Shown: piece by piece, positions 53,282 to 62,666 of the stretch | How positions within the stretch are numbered: position 1 is the first letter of the stretch | Layout: every line of letters begins with the position of its first letter | Assembly: GCF_012927125.1 (NCBI RefSeq) | Contig: NZ_JABBFZ010000004.1 | Location: forward strand, 248,001-312,000 | Direction of reading: 5' to 3' | DNA from: Paraburkholderia antibiotica | GTDB taxonomy: Bacteria; Pseudomonadota; Gammaproteobacteria; Burkholderiales; Burkholderiaceae | Length of the DNA stretch: 64,000 nt | Made by a program: the position numbers and the translations under genes | Notes under the pieces: generated by a model | Seen by the model: only the letters and a program-made list of their open reading frames with translations | Told to the model about the DNA's origin: nothing | Database searches by the model: none

Positions 53282-55504
53282 TCAGGTGCTCAGGTATTCC
53301 TGCACCGCCGCGTAGCCGCGGTCGTAGCCGACCCGCGAGCGCGCCGGCATGCCGTTGAAGATGCCGCCCTGCACGTGCACGCCGGCCGCGCGCAGACGCT
53401 TGAGCGCATCGGCGATCTCGACCTCGCTGTGCATGCCCGAGCGCATCACGAAGAACGTCGAGCCCGCATACGCGCCGATGATCGACGCGTCGGTCACCGC
53501 GAGCACCGGCGGGGTGTCGATCAGAATCACGTCGTAGCGCTTCGCGAGCCCTTCGAGGTACTGCGGCAGACGCGGCGACATCAGCAGTTCGGACGGATTG
53601 GGCGGACGGCTGCCGCACGAGATGAAGCTGAGGTTCTCGACCTCCGCCGGACGAATCGCGTCCTCCAGCGAGATCTGGCCGCTCAGCAGTTCGGACAGAC
53701 CGTTGTCCTGCGCTCCGCCGATGTAACGTTCGAGCGCGCCGCGCCGCATGTCGCCGTCGATCAGCAGCACGCGCTTGCCCGAATGCGCGAGCAGCATCGC
53801 GAGGTTCACGCTGAGAAAGCTCTTGCCGACGCCGGCCATCGGCCCCGTCAGCATCACGATGCGGTTGCGCGCATCCATCAGCGTGAACTGCATCGCGGTG
53901 CGCAGGCTGCGCAGACTTTCGATCGTCACGTCCTTCGGCCGCGCGTTCGCGAGCACCGGGCGCAGCCGCTCGCCGCCGCGCGTGAAGCTGTGTTCGAGCT
54001 GGGTCTGCTCGGCGCTTTGCGGCACGATGCCGAACACCGGCAGATGGAACGCGCGCTCGACGTGATCCGGATCGTCGATACCCTTGAACAGATTGCGGCG
54101 CAGGAACACGAAACCGGTGCCCGCGATCAGGCCGAGAATCACCGCCGCCGACAGAATCAGCATCTTCTTCGGCTTGACCGGCACGCCGGGGCGCAGCGCG
54201 GCATCGACGATATGCACGTTGCCGCCCGTGCCGGCCTTCTGCACCGACAGTTCCTGCACGCGGTTCAGCAGCAGCACGTAGATGTCTTCAGCGACCTTCG
54301 CGTCGCGTTGCAACTGCACGGCCTTGACTTCGGTGGCGGGCAGATCGCGGAAACGGTCCGCGTATTTGGTGCGTTGCGCCTGCAGCTCGGCCATCTGCTG
54401 ACGCGCGGCGACGAGCGTCGGGTGATCGTCGCCGTAACGCTCGGCGAGCTGCGTCATCTGCAGACGCAGCGCGGCGATCTGCTGCTCGTACTGCACGCTG
54501 CCTTCGAGGTAGACCTTCGCTTCGTCGCTCGCGTTGATCGAGCCGGACTGCCGCTGATACGCGGTCAACGCGGCTTCGGCGCGTTCGAGATCGGACTTCA
54601 GACGCGGCTCTTCACTCTTCAGGAAGTCGAGCATCTTGCTCGCGTCGGCCTGCTTGCTCGATACGTGCTGGCGCAGATACGACTGCGCGAGCGCGTTGGC
54701 GACGAGCGCCGCGTGTTCGGGGTTCTTGTCCTCGAGCGAGATCTGGATCACGCCGGTCTGCTTGCCCTGCTCCTGCACCGAGATCGCCGACTGGAACGCG
54801 GTAATCGCGTCGAGATCGTTCGCGCGCACGACGACGAACTCCTGGCCCGGGCGCGCGACCAGCGCGTTGACCAGCATCGTCACGCCACCGCCCTGTGCCT
54901 GCTGACCGACTTCGCCGCGCAACAGCAGCGAGCCGTTCGGCGCGAGCAGTTCGTAATGCTGCTCGTCGAGCACGCGCAGCGTGAGCTTCTCGCCTTCGAG
55001 CGCGGGGATCACGTCGATCGAATCGAGGTCGACGTTTTCACCGCCCCACGCGTACGACGTGAGTCCGAGCCACGCGCGTGCCGGCTCACCGGGCGTCGCG
55101 AGGTGCGCGGCGATGCTGCCAAGCAGCGGCACGGTCTTCGGCGTGACGCTGAAATTGAGCTTCAGTTGCTGCACGACCGGGCCGACCACGCCGCGGCTCT
55201 TGATGATTTCGATCTCCGCGTCGGTCGGCAGCGAGGTCGAGCCGCTCGTGATCGCGGCGCCGGTCTGTGTCTGCGTGAGCGCCTGCGAGGTGTTGTCGGA
55301 CTGCTCGACGCGCACGTGCGCGTCGGCCGAATAGATCGGCTTCGCGAGGTAGCAGTACGCGATCGCCATCGAGACGATGATCCCGGTGATCGCGAGCAGC
55401 CACCAGATGTCGTCGAGGATCACCTGCAGCAGTTGTCCGAGGACGATGTCTTCTTCTTCGGTCTTGATCGGACCAGCCATGTGTGGAGAGATTTGATTGC
55501 TCAC
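53282..55504 (-). CDS. bceF: polysaccharide co-polymerase / BY tyrosine kinase BceF
   Basis: 740 residues, Wzc type. It has a membrane-anchored Wzz-like N-terminal region (about 16-110), long periplasmic coiled-coil and GNVR regions (to about 460), a second span (KKMLILSAAVILGLIAGTGFVFL), and a cytoplasmic ATPase domain with Walker A GVGKSF near 556, Walker A' VLLIDGDMR and Walker B ILIDTPP. The C-terminal tail holds three tyrosines (GYDRGYAAVQEYLST), fewer than in E. coli Wzc, and these are the likely autophosphorylation sites removed by BceD. It controls chain length and links polymerisation to export by BceE. The start is taken as the GTG at 55504; an ATG at 55480 is possible. Confidence 0.92.
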   Translation of the reverse strand: MSNQISPHMAGPIKTEEEDIVLGQLLQVILDDIWWLLAITGIIVSMAIAYCYLAKPIYSADAHVRVEQSDNTSQALTQTQTGAAITSGSTSLPTDAEIEIIKSRGVVGPVVQQLKLNFSVTPKTVPLLGSIAAHLATPGEPARAWLGLTSYAWGGENVDLDSIDVIPALEGEKLTLRVLDEQHYELLAPNGSLLLRGEVGQQAQGGGVTMLVNALVARPGQEFVVVRANDLDAITAFQSAISVQEQGKQTGVIQISLEDKNPEHAALVANALAQSYLRQHVSSKQADASKMLDFLKSEEPRLKSDLERAEAALTAYQRQSGSINASDEAKVYLEGSVQYEQQIAALRLQMTQLAERYGDDHPTLVAARQQMAELQAQRTKYADRFRDLPATEVKAVQLQRDAKVAEDIYVLLLNRVQELSVQKAGTGGNVHIVDAALRPGVPVKPKKMLILSAAVILGLIAGTGFVFLRRNLFKGIDDPDHVERAFHLPVFGIVPQSAEQTQLEHSFTRGGERLRPVLANARPKDVTIESLRSLRTAMQFTLMDARNRIVMLTGPMAGVGKSFLSVNLAMLLAHSGKRVLLIDGDMRRGALERYIGGAQDNGLSELLSGQISLEDAIRPAEVENLSFISCGSRPPNPSELLMSPRLPQYLEGLAKRYDVILIDTPPVLAVTDASIIGAYAGSTFFVMRSGMHSEVEIADALKRLRAAGVHVQGGIFNGMPARSRVGYDRGYAAVQEYLST

Positions 55505-55629
55505 AATTCGCTTCCCGTGTCGTTTGCTTCGGCTTCTCGCGTCGGCGGGTACTTCGGCGTTCGTTGCACGCTCGTTGCGCGTTCATGCCGCGGCGATGGC
55601 GGCGACATGAACGCGGGCGCGCGGAATTT

Positions 55630-56835
55630 TCAGCGCGTCAGCTGCTTCAGGTAGAACAGCGTCTGCACGCTCGGCAACACCTGCTGCAGCACGCGGTTGA
55701 AGGTGGTCGATGCCGCGGTGCCGATATACACGACGTCCATCGGCTGCAACTGGAACTGCGAGGACAGCATGATCGAGTCCGGCTGCGTCATGTCGAGGCG
55801 GAATACCTCGGGCGCGGTCGGATGCTCGTGCATGCCGCGCATCACGAAGATCTGACGCGGATTGGCGTCGGTATTGAGGATGCCGCCCGCCTGCGTGAGC
55901 GCATCGGCGATCGTCAGTTCGCCCTTGATCATCGGCATCTGCAGCGGCGTCTTCACTTCGCCCATCACGAACACGCGGCTGTCGCTGCGGTCCGGCACGT
56001 TGATCACGTCGCCGTTTTGCAGCATCACGTCCTGCGAGGTGTCGCCGCGATCGAGCATGCGGTTCGCGTCGAGCACATACAGCTGCTTGTTGCGCGTGAG
56101 GCGCACGCGCTGGATGTCGGCGCTATCCGTCGTGCCGCCCGAGCGCGTGAGCGCGTCGACCAGCGTGAGCGGCACGTCGCTGACCGCGAGCGGGCCCGGC
56201 TGCTTGACGTCGCCGGTCACCTGAACCTTCTGGCCGCGATACGACAGCACGCGCACGTCGACCTGCGGATTGCGGATGTAGCGCACCAGACCGCGCGTCA
56301 ACTGCTCGCGCAGCTCGCCGGTGGTCTTGCCGGCGGCCTGAATACGGCCGACGAACGGGAAAAAGATCGTGCCGTCGTGCGCGATGGTCTGGCCGTACGG
56401 ATCGGCCTGGCCCGGCAGCGCGGCCGTATACGGCTGCTGCAGCGCGCCCGCGACGGTCTGCGTAGTGTTGCCGCCGGAGGACAGCGTGCTGCCCTGCGGC
56501 GTGGTCAGTTCCGGGTGATCCCACACGGTGATGCCGAGAATGTCCTGCGGCGCGAGCCGGTACACATACTGCGACGGGTCGGACAGCGTCGCCGGTGGCA
56601 ACGGCTGGACCTTGCCGGCGGCGTCCTGCGCCTGCGTGACGATAAGATTCGCGGTGATCAGATGGACCGGATAGGTTTCGGTCGGCGCCGGATCGTTGTC
56701 TTTCAGGCGCGAGGTATCGAGGTAGTTGCCTGGAGCGGTCGCGCAGGCCGACAGAAAGGACGTCAGCACCAGCGCGGCGGAGAGCTTCACACGGAAGCCC
56801 GTGAATGAGTTTGCAGCGAGGGTTTTCTTCAGCAT
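55630..56835 (-). CDS. bceE: outer-membrane polysaccharide exporter BceE
   Basis: 401 residues, Wza type. A lipoprotein signal ends in SACAT (Cys31). The body has the Poly_export domain (YRLAPQDILGITVWDHPELT) and two SLBB domains (QVTGDVKQPGPLAVSDVPLTLVDAL; VFVMGEVKTPLQMPMIKGELTIADAL). The C-terminal helix ends PSVQTLFYLKQLTR, as expected for the Wza alpha-barrel that crosses the outer membrane. ATG at 56835 was chosen so that the signal peptide stands at the N-terminus; it overlaps the bceD stop by seven bases. An ATG at 56850 would only add five residues. Confidence 0.9.
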   Translation of the reverse strand: MLKKTLAANSFTGFRVKLSAALVLTSFLSACATAPGNYLDTSRLKDNDPAPTETYPVHLITANLIVTQAQDAAGKVQPLPPATLSDPSQYVYRLAPQDILGITVWDHPELTTPQGSTLSSGGNTTQTVAGALQQPYTAALPGQADPYGQTIAHDGTIFFPFVGRIQAAGKTTGELREQLTRGLVRYIRNPQVDVRVLSYRGQKVQVTGDVKQPGPLAVSDVPLTLVDALTRSGGTTDSADIQRVRLTRNKQLYVLDANRMLDRGDTSQDVMLQNGDVINVPDRSDSRVFVMGEVKTPLQMPMIKGELTIADALTQAGGILNTDANPRQIFVMRGMHEHPTAPEVFRLDMTQPDSIMLSSQFQLQPMDVVYIGTAASTTFNRVLQQVLPSVQTLFYLKQLTR

Positions 56836-57284
56836 ATTTTCTTTAGCCATCCCATGACCAGATGTTCGATGAGCACGAGACTCTCCCGGTAGTCGTCTTC
56901 CGGCCCGCCGTGCGGATCGGCGACGTCCGAATCGGCTTCCCACTTGCCGAGCGGATAGACCTTGCCGCGCGCGGCCGGATCGAGCGCTTCGACGTCGCTC
57001 ACCTGCGCGCGCTCGGTCACCAGCACCAGATCGGCCGCGCGCACCAGCGAGCGGTCGAGGCGCCGCGCGTGATGGCTGCCGGCGGTGACGCCGCGCTCTT
57101 CGAGCAGGCGCCGCATCACCGGGTCCATCGCGTGACCGTTGACCGCGCGCAGGCCCGCCGAATGAAACGCGATCGGTGCCGCGCGATGGTGCGACGCGCG
57201 CGTCTGCCGGGCCTTGAACAGCATCTCGGCGGCAGGCGAGCGGCACACGTTGGCGTGGCAGACGATCAGAACGTTGTCGAACAT
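56829..57284 (-). CDS. bceD: low-molecular-weight protein-tyrosine phosphatase BceD
   Basis: 151 residues. The LMW-PTP P-loop is at the N-terminus (VLIVCHANVCRSPAAEML, catalytic Cys9 and Arg15) and the general acid Asp is in the DPHGGPEDDY segment near residue 122. It removes phosphate from BceF tyrosines, resetting the kinase as Wzb does for Wzc. AAGGAG lies before the ATG at 57284; the frame extends to 57521 but without another start signal. Confidence 0.9.
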   Translation of the reverse strand: MFDNVLIVCHANVCRSPAAEMLFKARQTRASHHRAAPIAFHSAGLRAVNGHAMDPVMRRLLEERGVTAGSHHARRLDRSLVRAADLVLVTERAQVSDVEALDPAARGKVYPLGKWEADSDVADPHGGPEDDYRESLVLIEHLVMGWLKKIC

Positions 57285-57372
57285 GGCGGGCTCCTTCGAA
57301 GCGCGGCGGTCGGTTTGCATCGTTGTTGTAGTCGTCGTTGTGGTGTCGTGGCGGTCGGCGCAGCGATGCCGG

Positions 57373-58830
57373 TTAGCGGCCCGGCGTCGCGGCGGACTCG
57401 GTCGCCAGCGTCTGCAGGTCCACCGGCGGCACACCGTTCGCGCCGACACGCGCCGGCGCATTGCGCAGCGCGTGGCGCCGGCCGATCGCGTGATACTCGA
57501 TGCCGAGTTCGAGCAGCGCATCCGGTTCGTACAGGTTGCGGCCGTCGAAAATCAGCGGCGTCTTCAGCATTCCCTTCAGCGCGTCGAAGTCAGGACTCTT
57601 GAAGACCTTCCATTCGGTCAGGATCACCAGTGCGTCGACGCCGCCTGCGGCCTCCATCTCGTCGCCGACGAATTCGAGCCGGGCATGCTGTTGCGGCACG
57701 TCCTGCAGATCGAGTGCGAACACGCGCTTCGCTTCGTTGATCGAGACCGGGTCGTAGGCCTTCACGCGTGCGCCGCGGCGCAGCAGCTCGGCGATCAGCT
57801 CGCGGCTCGGTGCCGCACGCATGTCGTCGGTGTTCGGCTTGAATGCGAGGCCCCACACGCCGAACGTGCGGTCCGAGAGATCCTCGCCGAGACGCGCGAC
57901 GATCTTTTGCGCGAGGACCTGTTTCTGCACGTCGTTGACCGCTTCCACTGCTTCGAGAATACGCAGGTTCGCATGGTGATCGGCGGCGGTGCGGATCAGT
58001 GCCTGCACGTCCTTCGGGAAGCACGAGCCGCCATAGCCGCAGCCCGCGTACAGGAAGTCGTAGCCGATGCGCGGATCGGAGCCGATGCCGCGGCGCACCG
58101 CCTCGATATCGGCACCGACGCGATCGGCCAGATTCGCGAGTTCGTTCATGTAGGAGATGCGCGTGGCCAGCATCGCGTTGGCCGCGTACTTGGTGAATTC
58201 GGCCGAACGCACGTCCATGTACAGCGTGCGCTCGCGATTACGGTTGAACGGCGCGTAGAGGCGCTTCATCAGTTCGCGCGCCTTTTCGCCGGGCACGTCC
58301 TCGTCGCAGCCGAGCACGATGCGATCGGGCCGCGTGAAATCCTCGACCGCCGCGCCCTCTTTCAGGAATTCCGGGTTAGAGACGACCGAGAACATGTGTT
58401 CGACGCCGCGCGCGGCCAGCTCAGCGGCGACCACTTCGCGCACACGTGACGCGGTACCGACCGGCACCGTCGATTTGTCGACGATCACCTTGAAGCCGTT
58501 CATCCGGCGACCGATGTTGCGCGCGGCCGCGAGCACGTATTGCAGATCGGCGGAGCCGTCCTCGTCGGCCGGCGTGCCGACTGCGATGAACTGGATGTCG
58601 CCGTGCGCGACCGCGGCGTCGACGTCGGTGGAAAACGTCAGCCGTTTCGCGCGGCGATTGCGCGCGATGATCTCCTGCAGACCCGGCTCGTGGATCGGCA
58701 CGCCGCCGCTGTTGAGCACGTCGATCTTGCGCTGATCGACGTCGAGACAGAACACGTCGTGGCCGATGTCGGCCAGACATGCGCCCGTTACAAGGCCTAC
58801 GTAGCCGCTACCGATAATCGTCAGGTTCAT
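57373..58830 (-). CDS. bceC: UDP-glucose 6-dehydrogenase BceC
   Basis: 485 residues; oxidises UDP-glucose to UDP-glucuronate with two NAD+. The NAD site is [26 protein letters not shown] and catalytic Cys lies in [17 protein letters not shown], with the Lys/Asn partners in [20 protein letters not shown]. Length is longer than the 450-residue norm because of a C-terminal tail (about 445-485) rich in Ala/Arg. It supplies glucuronic acid, a cepacian component. It lies 131 bases after bceB and 88 before bceD. Confidence 0.94.
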   Translation of the reverse strand: MNLTIIGSGYVGLVTGACLADIGHDVFCLDVDQRKIDVLNSGGVPIHEPGLQEIIARNRRAKRLTFSTDVDAAVAHGDIQFIAVGTPADEDGSADLQYVLAAARNIGRRMNGFKVIVDKSTVPVGTASRVREVVAAELAARGVEHMFSVVSNPEFLKEGAAVEDFTRPDRIVLGCDEDVPGEKARELMKRLYAPFNRNRERTLYMDVRSAEFTKYAANAMLATRISYMNELANLADRVGADIEAVRRGIGSDPRIGYDFLYAGCGYGGSCFPKDVQALIRTAADHHANLRILEAVEAVNDVQKQVLAQKIVARLGEDLSDRTFGVWGLAFKPNTDDMRAAPSRELIAELLRRGARVKAYDPVSINEAKRVFALDLQDVPQQHARLEFVGDEMEAAGGVDALVILTEWKVFKSPDFDALKGMLKTPLIFDGRNLYEPDALLELGIEYHAIGRRHALRNAPARVGANGVPPVDLQTLATESAATPGR

Positions 58831-58961
58831 CTATTACACCTCGAAAAAGGAGTTGATTCACGAGCGCGCGGGGCGCCGGTCGATGTCGCTTGATACCGAT
58901 CCATGTCGATCGATGCTGCCGCGCGTGGCGTCGCGCGAGCCGGCATCGCGACAGGCTGGAG

Positions 58962-60359
58962 TCAATAGGCGTTGCTGCCCGCGAAGCCCTTCCACAGCGT
59001 CAGCACGACGATCTTGATGTCGAGCCAGAAGGTCCAGTGCTGCATGTAGTACAGATCGAGCTTCACGCGCCCCATCATCTTTTCGATGCGGTCGGTTTCG
59101 CCGCGATAGCCGTTGATCTGCGCCCAGCCGGTGATGCCCGGCTTGATCCGGTAGCGGTGCATGTAGCCCTTCACCAGATCCTTGTAGATGTCGTCGTGTT
59201 CGAGCGCATGCGGACGGGGACCCACCACCGACATCTCGCCGCGCAGCACGTTGATGAACTGCGGCAGCTCATCGAGGCTGGTGCGGCGCAGGAACGCGCC
59301 GACCGCAGTGATGCGCGGGTCGCGCCGCGTCGCCTGAGTGATCTTGCCGGCCGCTTCCTTGTGCAGCTTCATCGAGCGGAACTTGTAGATCTCGAACTCG
59401 CGACCATCGATGCCCTTGCGCTTCTGGCGGAAAAACACCGGCCCCGGCGAGCTCAGCTTGACCAGCACCGCAATCGCGAGCATCAGCGGCGCGAGCGCGG
59501 TCAATGCGGCGAGTGCGAACACGCTGTCGAAGATGCGCTTGGGCAACACGCGCAGATCGGTGATCGGCGACGCAGCGAGGTTGATGGCGGGCACGCCGAG
59601 CAACTCGACCATCGGCTGATTGAACAGCGTCAGGCTACCGACGTCCGGAATGAAGCGGATATTCACGAAGTCGTTGCGCAGATCCATCACGAAGCGATGG
59701 ATCGACTTTTCCTTCGAGATCGGCAGCGCGAGCCACAGTTCGCGAATCGCGCGCTGACGCACGAGTTGAATCAGGCGCTGATAGTCGCGCTCGACCGGCA
59801 CGCCGTCGATCGCGGCGGCCGCATCGGGGTCTTCGTAGTGATTGATCGTGCCGTTCTCGTCGAACACGACGACCGGCGTGAAGCCCGCCTCCGGGCGGCC
59901 GCGCATCTGCTCGATCAGGAAGCGCCCATACGGCGCGCTGCCGACGATCGCGACCGCGCGCTGGTTGAAGCCTTCGCGGCGCAGTCCGCGCAGGATCGAA
60001 TAGACGATCGCCTTCGTGACGACCAGCAGCACGATCGTTGCGACGGCCCAATACACGAGCCACAGTCGCGACAGGCTGTCCGAGCGGTGCACGCTGAAGC
60101 TGATCAGCACGCCGGCCACTTCGACCAGCAGCCAGCCGCCCGCGACGCGCGACAGCAGGTCGTAGAGCGGCTTGCCGCGCCACGACTGATAGATGCCGAG
60201 CGCGGGGAAGAACACCACGACGAGCAGGCAGCCGAACGCGAGCGATACGCTTTGCATATCGTCGAGCCACGCCACTTTCCCGCTATGCACGGCCGCCGCC
60301 AGCACAGCGCCGAGCGCGACCATGGCGATGTCGATGATTCTCGATAGAACGCTCAGCAT
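58962..60359 (-). CDS. bceB: undecaprenyl-phosphate glucose-1-phosphate transferase BceB
   Basis: 465 residues, WcaJ/PglC-type monotopic-fold initiator. Four to five N-terminal helices (about 10-125), a central nucleotide-binding-like region ([20 protein letters not shown]) and the C-terminal bacterial sugar transferase domain from about 265 ([57 protein letters not shown]). The catalytic Asp-Glu is in the [24 protein letters not shown] segment. It places glucose-1-phosphate on undecaprenyl phosphate, the first committed step. First gene of the long bceB-K operon, transcribed away from bceA. Confidence 0.93.
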   Translation of the reverse strand: MLSVLSRIIDIAMVALGAVLAAAVHSGKVAWLDDMQSVSLAFGCLLVVVFFPALGIYQSWRGKPLYDLLSRVAGGWLLVEVAGVLISFSVHRSDSLSRLWLVYWAVATIVLLVVTKAIVYSILRGLRREGFNQRAVAIVGSAPYGRFLIEQMRGRPEAGFTPVVVFDENGTINHYEDPDAAAAIDGVPVERDYQRLIQLVRQRAIRELWLALPISKEKSIHRFVMDLRNDFVNIRFIPDVGSLTLFNQPMVELLGVPAINLAASPITDLRVLPKRIFDSVFALAALTALAPLMLAIAVLVKLSSPGPVFFRQKRKGIDGREFEIYKFRSMKLHKEAAGKITQATRRDPRITAVGAFLRRTSLDELPQFINVLRGEMSVVGPRPHALEHDDIYKDLVKGYMHRYRIKPGITGWAQINGYRGETDRIEKMMGRVKLDLYYMQHWTFWLDIKIVVLTLWKGFAGSNAY

Positions 60360-61011
60360 GCGCGGCCCCTCAGTTCGTCAGTCAAGTGTCATCCGCCGGT
60401 TGGTTGAAATTCGTGTTCGCATTGCCCTGCTCGCGTTGCCGTTGTTATCGCCCGGGCAATATCGCTTCTCTTTCCGCGACCGCCCGCTTTTTATTCCGGA
60501 CCACGGGCCGACGACGCAGACTCCAGATTGGCCGAATCTCGAAAACTTCATCGAAATGAGTGAATACCCTTGTACAGACATCAATAAAGCGGCATTAAAA
60601 TTCCCACCGCAAGACCGCAAAATATCTCAAATTGTATCGGTCAAAATTTCAGTATTTTTTCCGACTTTTATGCGGTAATTGTTGCCACATAAAGGATTGA
60701 CAAGCGCGCCCAGCCGTCAACCGGGCCGCGCTTTCCAGCCCTATTTGCAGGGCCTTTCATCCCCGCCACACGGCCTTCTGCCGGGTTGCCCCGCGCGCTG
60801 CATCGTCATTCTTGCGCAGAATTAAGCGTAAAAAAATCACCGCCAATTTTTTCAGGTAATTTTTATTTTTGATTAAACCGGTCGGGCATTTTTTCCATTT
60901 TTTGATAAAAATTTTTATGCACAATTAATCGGAATCGTATTTAACACGCTTTTATTGATTTGTCGGTTCGTGTCACACTCTTCGCACTCATTCAGTCTCG
61001 AGGAGTTCATC
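60360..61011. promoter_or_regulatory. 652-base AT-rich divergent region, bceB / bceA
   Basis: No gene seen. The part from about 60590 to 60960 is strongly AT-rich (runs of A, T and TTTTTTGATAAAAATTTTTATG at 60898-60919). It must hold the divergent promoters of the two main transcription units. A GATAAAAA element here is like that in the 15-mer shared by the other two AT-rich regions. GAGGAG precedes the bceA ATG. Confidence 0.5.
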
Positions 61012-62604
61012 ATGACAGCTCCGGCCCCGGTCACGCCTGCCGGCACCCGGCCTACCCCCAATCAGTCTTCCCGGCCCTCCACCTCCATCGGCGTCAAGCT
61101 CAAGGTCCACCCCGTGATTCTCGCGGGCGGCTCGGGCACGCGGCTGTGGCCGATGTCGCGCGAGCAGCATCCCAAGCAGTTGATCGGCCTGCTCGGCGAA
61201 GAGACGCTGCTGCAATCGACGACCCGTCGTCTCGACGGACTCGAAGCCGGCTATCCGCTCGCCGGCCAGTTGGTGGTCGTCTCCAACGAAGAGCAGCGCT
61301 TCACGACCGCCGAGCAGTTGCGCATTTGCGGCAAGCGGGCGCGGCTGATTCTCGAACCCGTGGCTCGCGACACCGCACCGGCATTGACGGCCGCCGCGCT
61401 GTCGATCGCCGCGCAGGAAGAAGACGGCATCATGGTCGTGATGCCCGCCGATCACGCGGTCAGCGACAACGCGAGCTTTCACGCGGCGGTCGTCGCCGCC
61501 GTACAGCATGCGGTGGCGGGTCATATCGTCACGATGGGCATCGTGCCGACGCGTGCCGAAACCGGCTACGGCTATATCCGCGTCGGCGCGGCGCTCGGGT
61601 CCGCTTCGGCCGCGCACGATCATGCTGACGCGCTCAATACTACGGATAACGAATCATCTGCGGAGATCGTTGCGCGTCGGCTCGACCGTTTCGTCGAGAA
61701 GCCGCATCTGGAACTCGCGCAGCGCTACGTCGAATCGCGCGAATACTGGTGGAACAGCGGCATTTTCATCATGCGCGCGTCGACGTGGCTGAAGGCGATC
61801 CACCATTTCCAGCCAGCGATTTACGAAGCGTGCGCGATCGCCTTCACCACCGCCACCGAAGACGGCGACTTCCTGCGTCTGCAACGCGATGCGTTCGGCG
61901 GGTCGCCGTCGAACTCGATCGACTACGCGGTGATGGAACAACTCGGCAACGACCACAGTGTCGCGACCGGTGTCGTGGTGCCGCTGGAGGCCGGCTGGTC
62001 CGATGTCGGCTCGTGGGACGCGATCTGGGACATCTCCGAGAAAGACGCCGATCAGAACGTGAGCCGCGGCCGCGTGATGTTCGAAGGGGCGAGCACGACC
62101 TTCGCACATTCCGAAGGACGCCTGATTGCCTGTGTCGGCACGCAGGATCTGGTCGTCGTCGAAACCGCGGATGCGATTCTGGTCGCCGACAAGTCGCACG
62201 TGCAGGACGTCAAGAAGATCGTCGCGCGGATTCGCAAGGATGGCGGCGCCGAAGCGGCCAGCCATCGCAAGGTGCATCGGCCGTGGGGCAACTACGACTC
62301 GGTCGACAGCGGTGAGCGTTTCCAGGTCAAGCGTATCGTCGTGAAACCGGGCGGGAGGTTGTCGCTACAGATGCACCACCATCGCGCCGAGCACTGGATC
62401 GTCGTGCGCGGCACCGCGCTCGTCACGCGCGGCGAAGAGCGCTTTATCGTGTCCGAAAACGAGTCGGCCTATATTCCGCTCGGCGTCACGCATCGCCTCG
62501 AAAATCCGGGCAAGATGCCGCTCGAAATGATCGAGGTGCAGTCGGGTTCGTACCTGAGCGAAGACGATATCGTGCGCTTCGACGATACCTACGGGCGACA
62601 GTGA
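61012..62604 (+). CDS. bceA: mannose-1-P guanylyltransferase / mannose-6-P isomerase BceA
   Basis: 530 residues, type II PMI/GMP. The N-terminal nucleotidyltransferase domain has VHPVILAGGSGTRLWPMSREQHPKQLI (residues 32-58, the pyrophosphorylase signature), then FVEKP and SGIFIMRAS. The C-terminal cupin has the isomerase signature HRPWGNYDSVDSGERFQVKRIVVKPGGRLSLQMHHHRAEHWIVVRGTA with the zinc His residues. It makes GDP-mannose for bceN and the mannosyltransferases. The ATG at 61012 follows GAGGAG; the frame extends to 60955 without a better start. A Pro/Thr-rich lead of about 30 residues precedes the first domain. The only main-cluster gene of the bce-I part on the plus strand. Confidence 0.94.
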   Translation: MTAPAPVTPAGTRPTPNQSSRPSTSIGVKLKVHPVILAGGSGTRLWPMSREQHPKQLIGLLGEETLLQSTTRRLDGLEAGYPLAGQLVVVSNEEQRFTTAEQLRICGKRARLILEPVARDTAPALTAAALSIAAQEEDGIMVVMPADHAVSDNASFHAAVVAAVQHAVAGHIVTMGIVPTRAETGYGYIRVGAALGSASAAHDHADALNTTDNESSAEIVARRLDRFVEKPHLELAQRYVESREYWWNSGIFIMRASTWLKAIHHFQPAIYEACAIAFTTATEDGDFLRLQRDAFGGSPSNSIDYAVMEQLGNDHSVATGVVVPLEAGWSDVGSWDAIWDISEKDADQNVSRGRVMFEGASTTFAHSEGRLIACVGTQDLVVVETADAILVADKSHVQDVKKIVARIRKDGGAEAASHRKVHRPWGNYDSVDSGERFQVKRIVVKPGGRLSLQMHHHRAEHWIVVRGTALVTRGEERFIVSENESAYIPLGVTHRLENPGKMPLEMIEVQSGSYLSEDDIVRFDDTYGRQ

Positions 62605-62666
62605 CGCGAGGCGGGAACCTGCGGCGGCAATCGAGCGGCCGCAGGGGACGGCCGGGCTCTTCCCAC

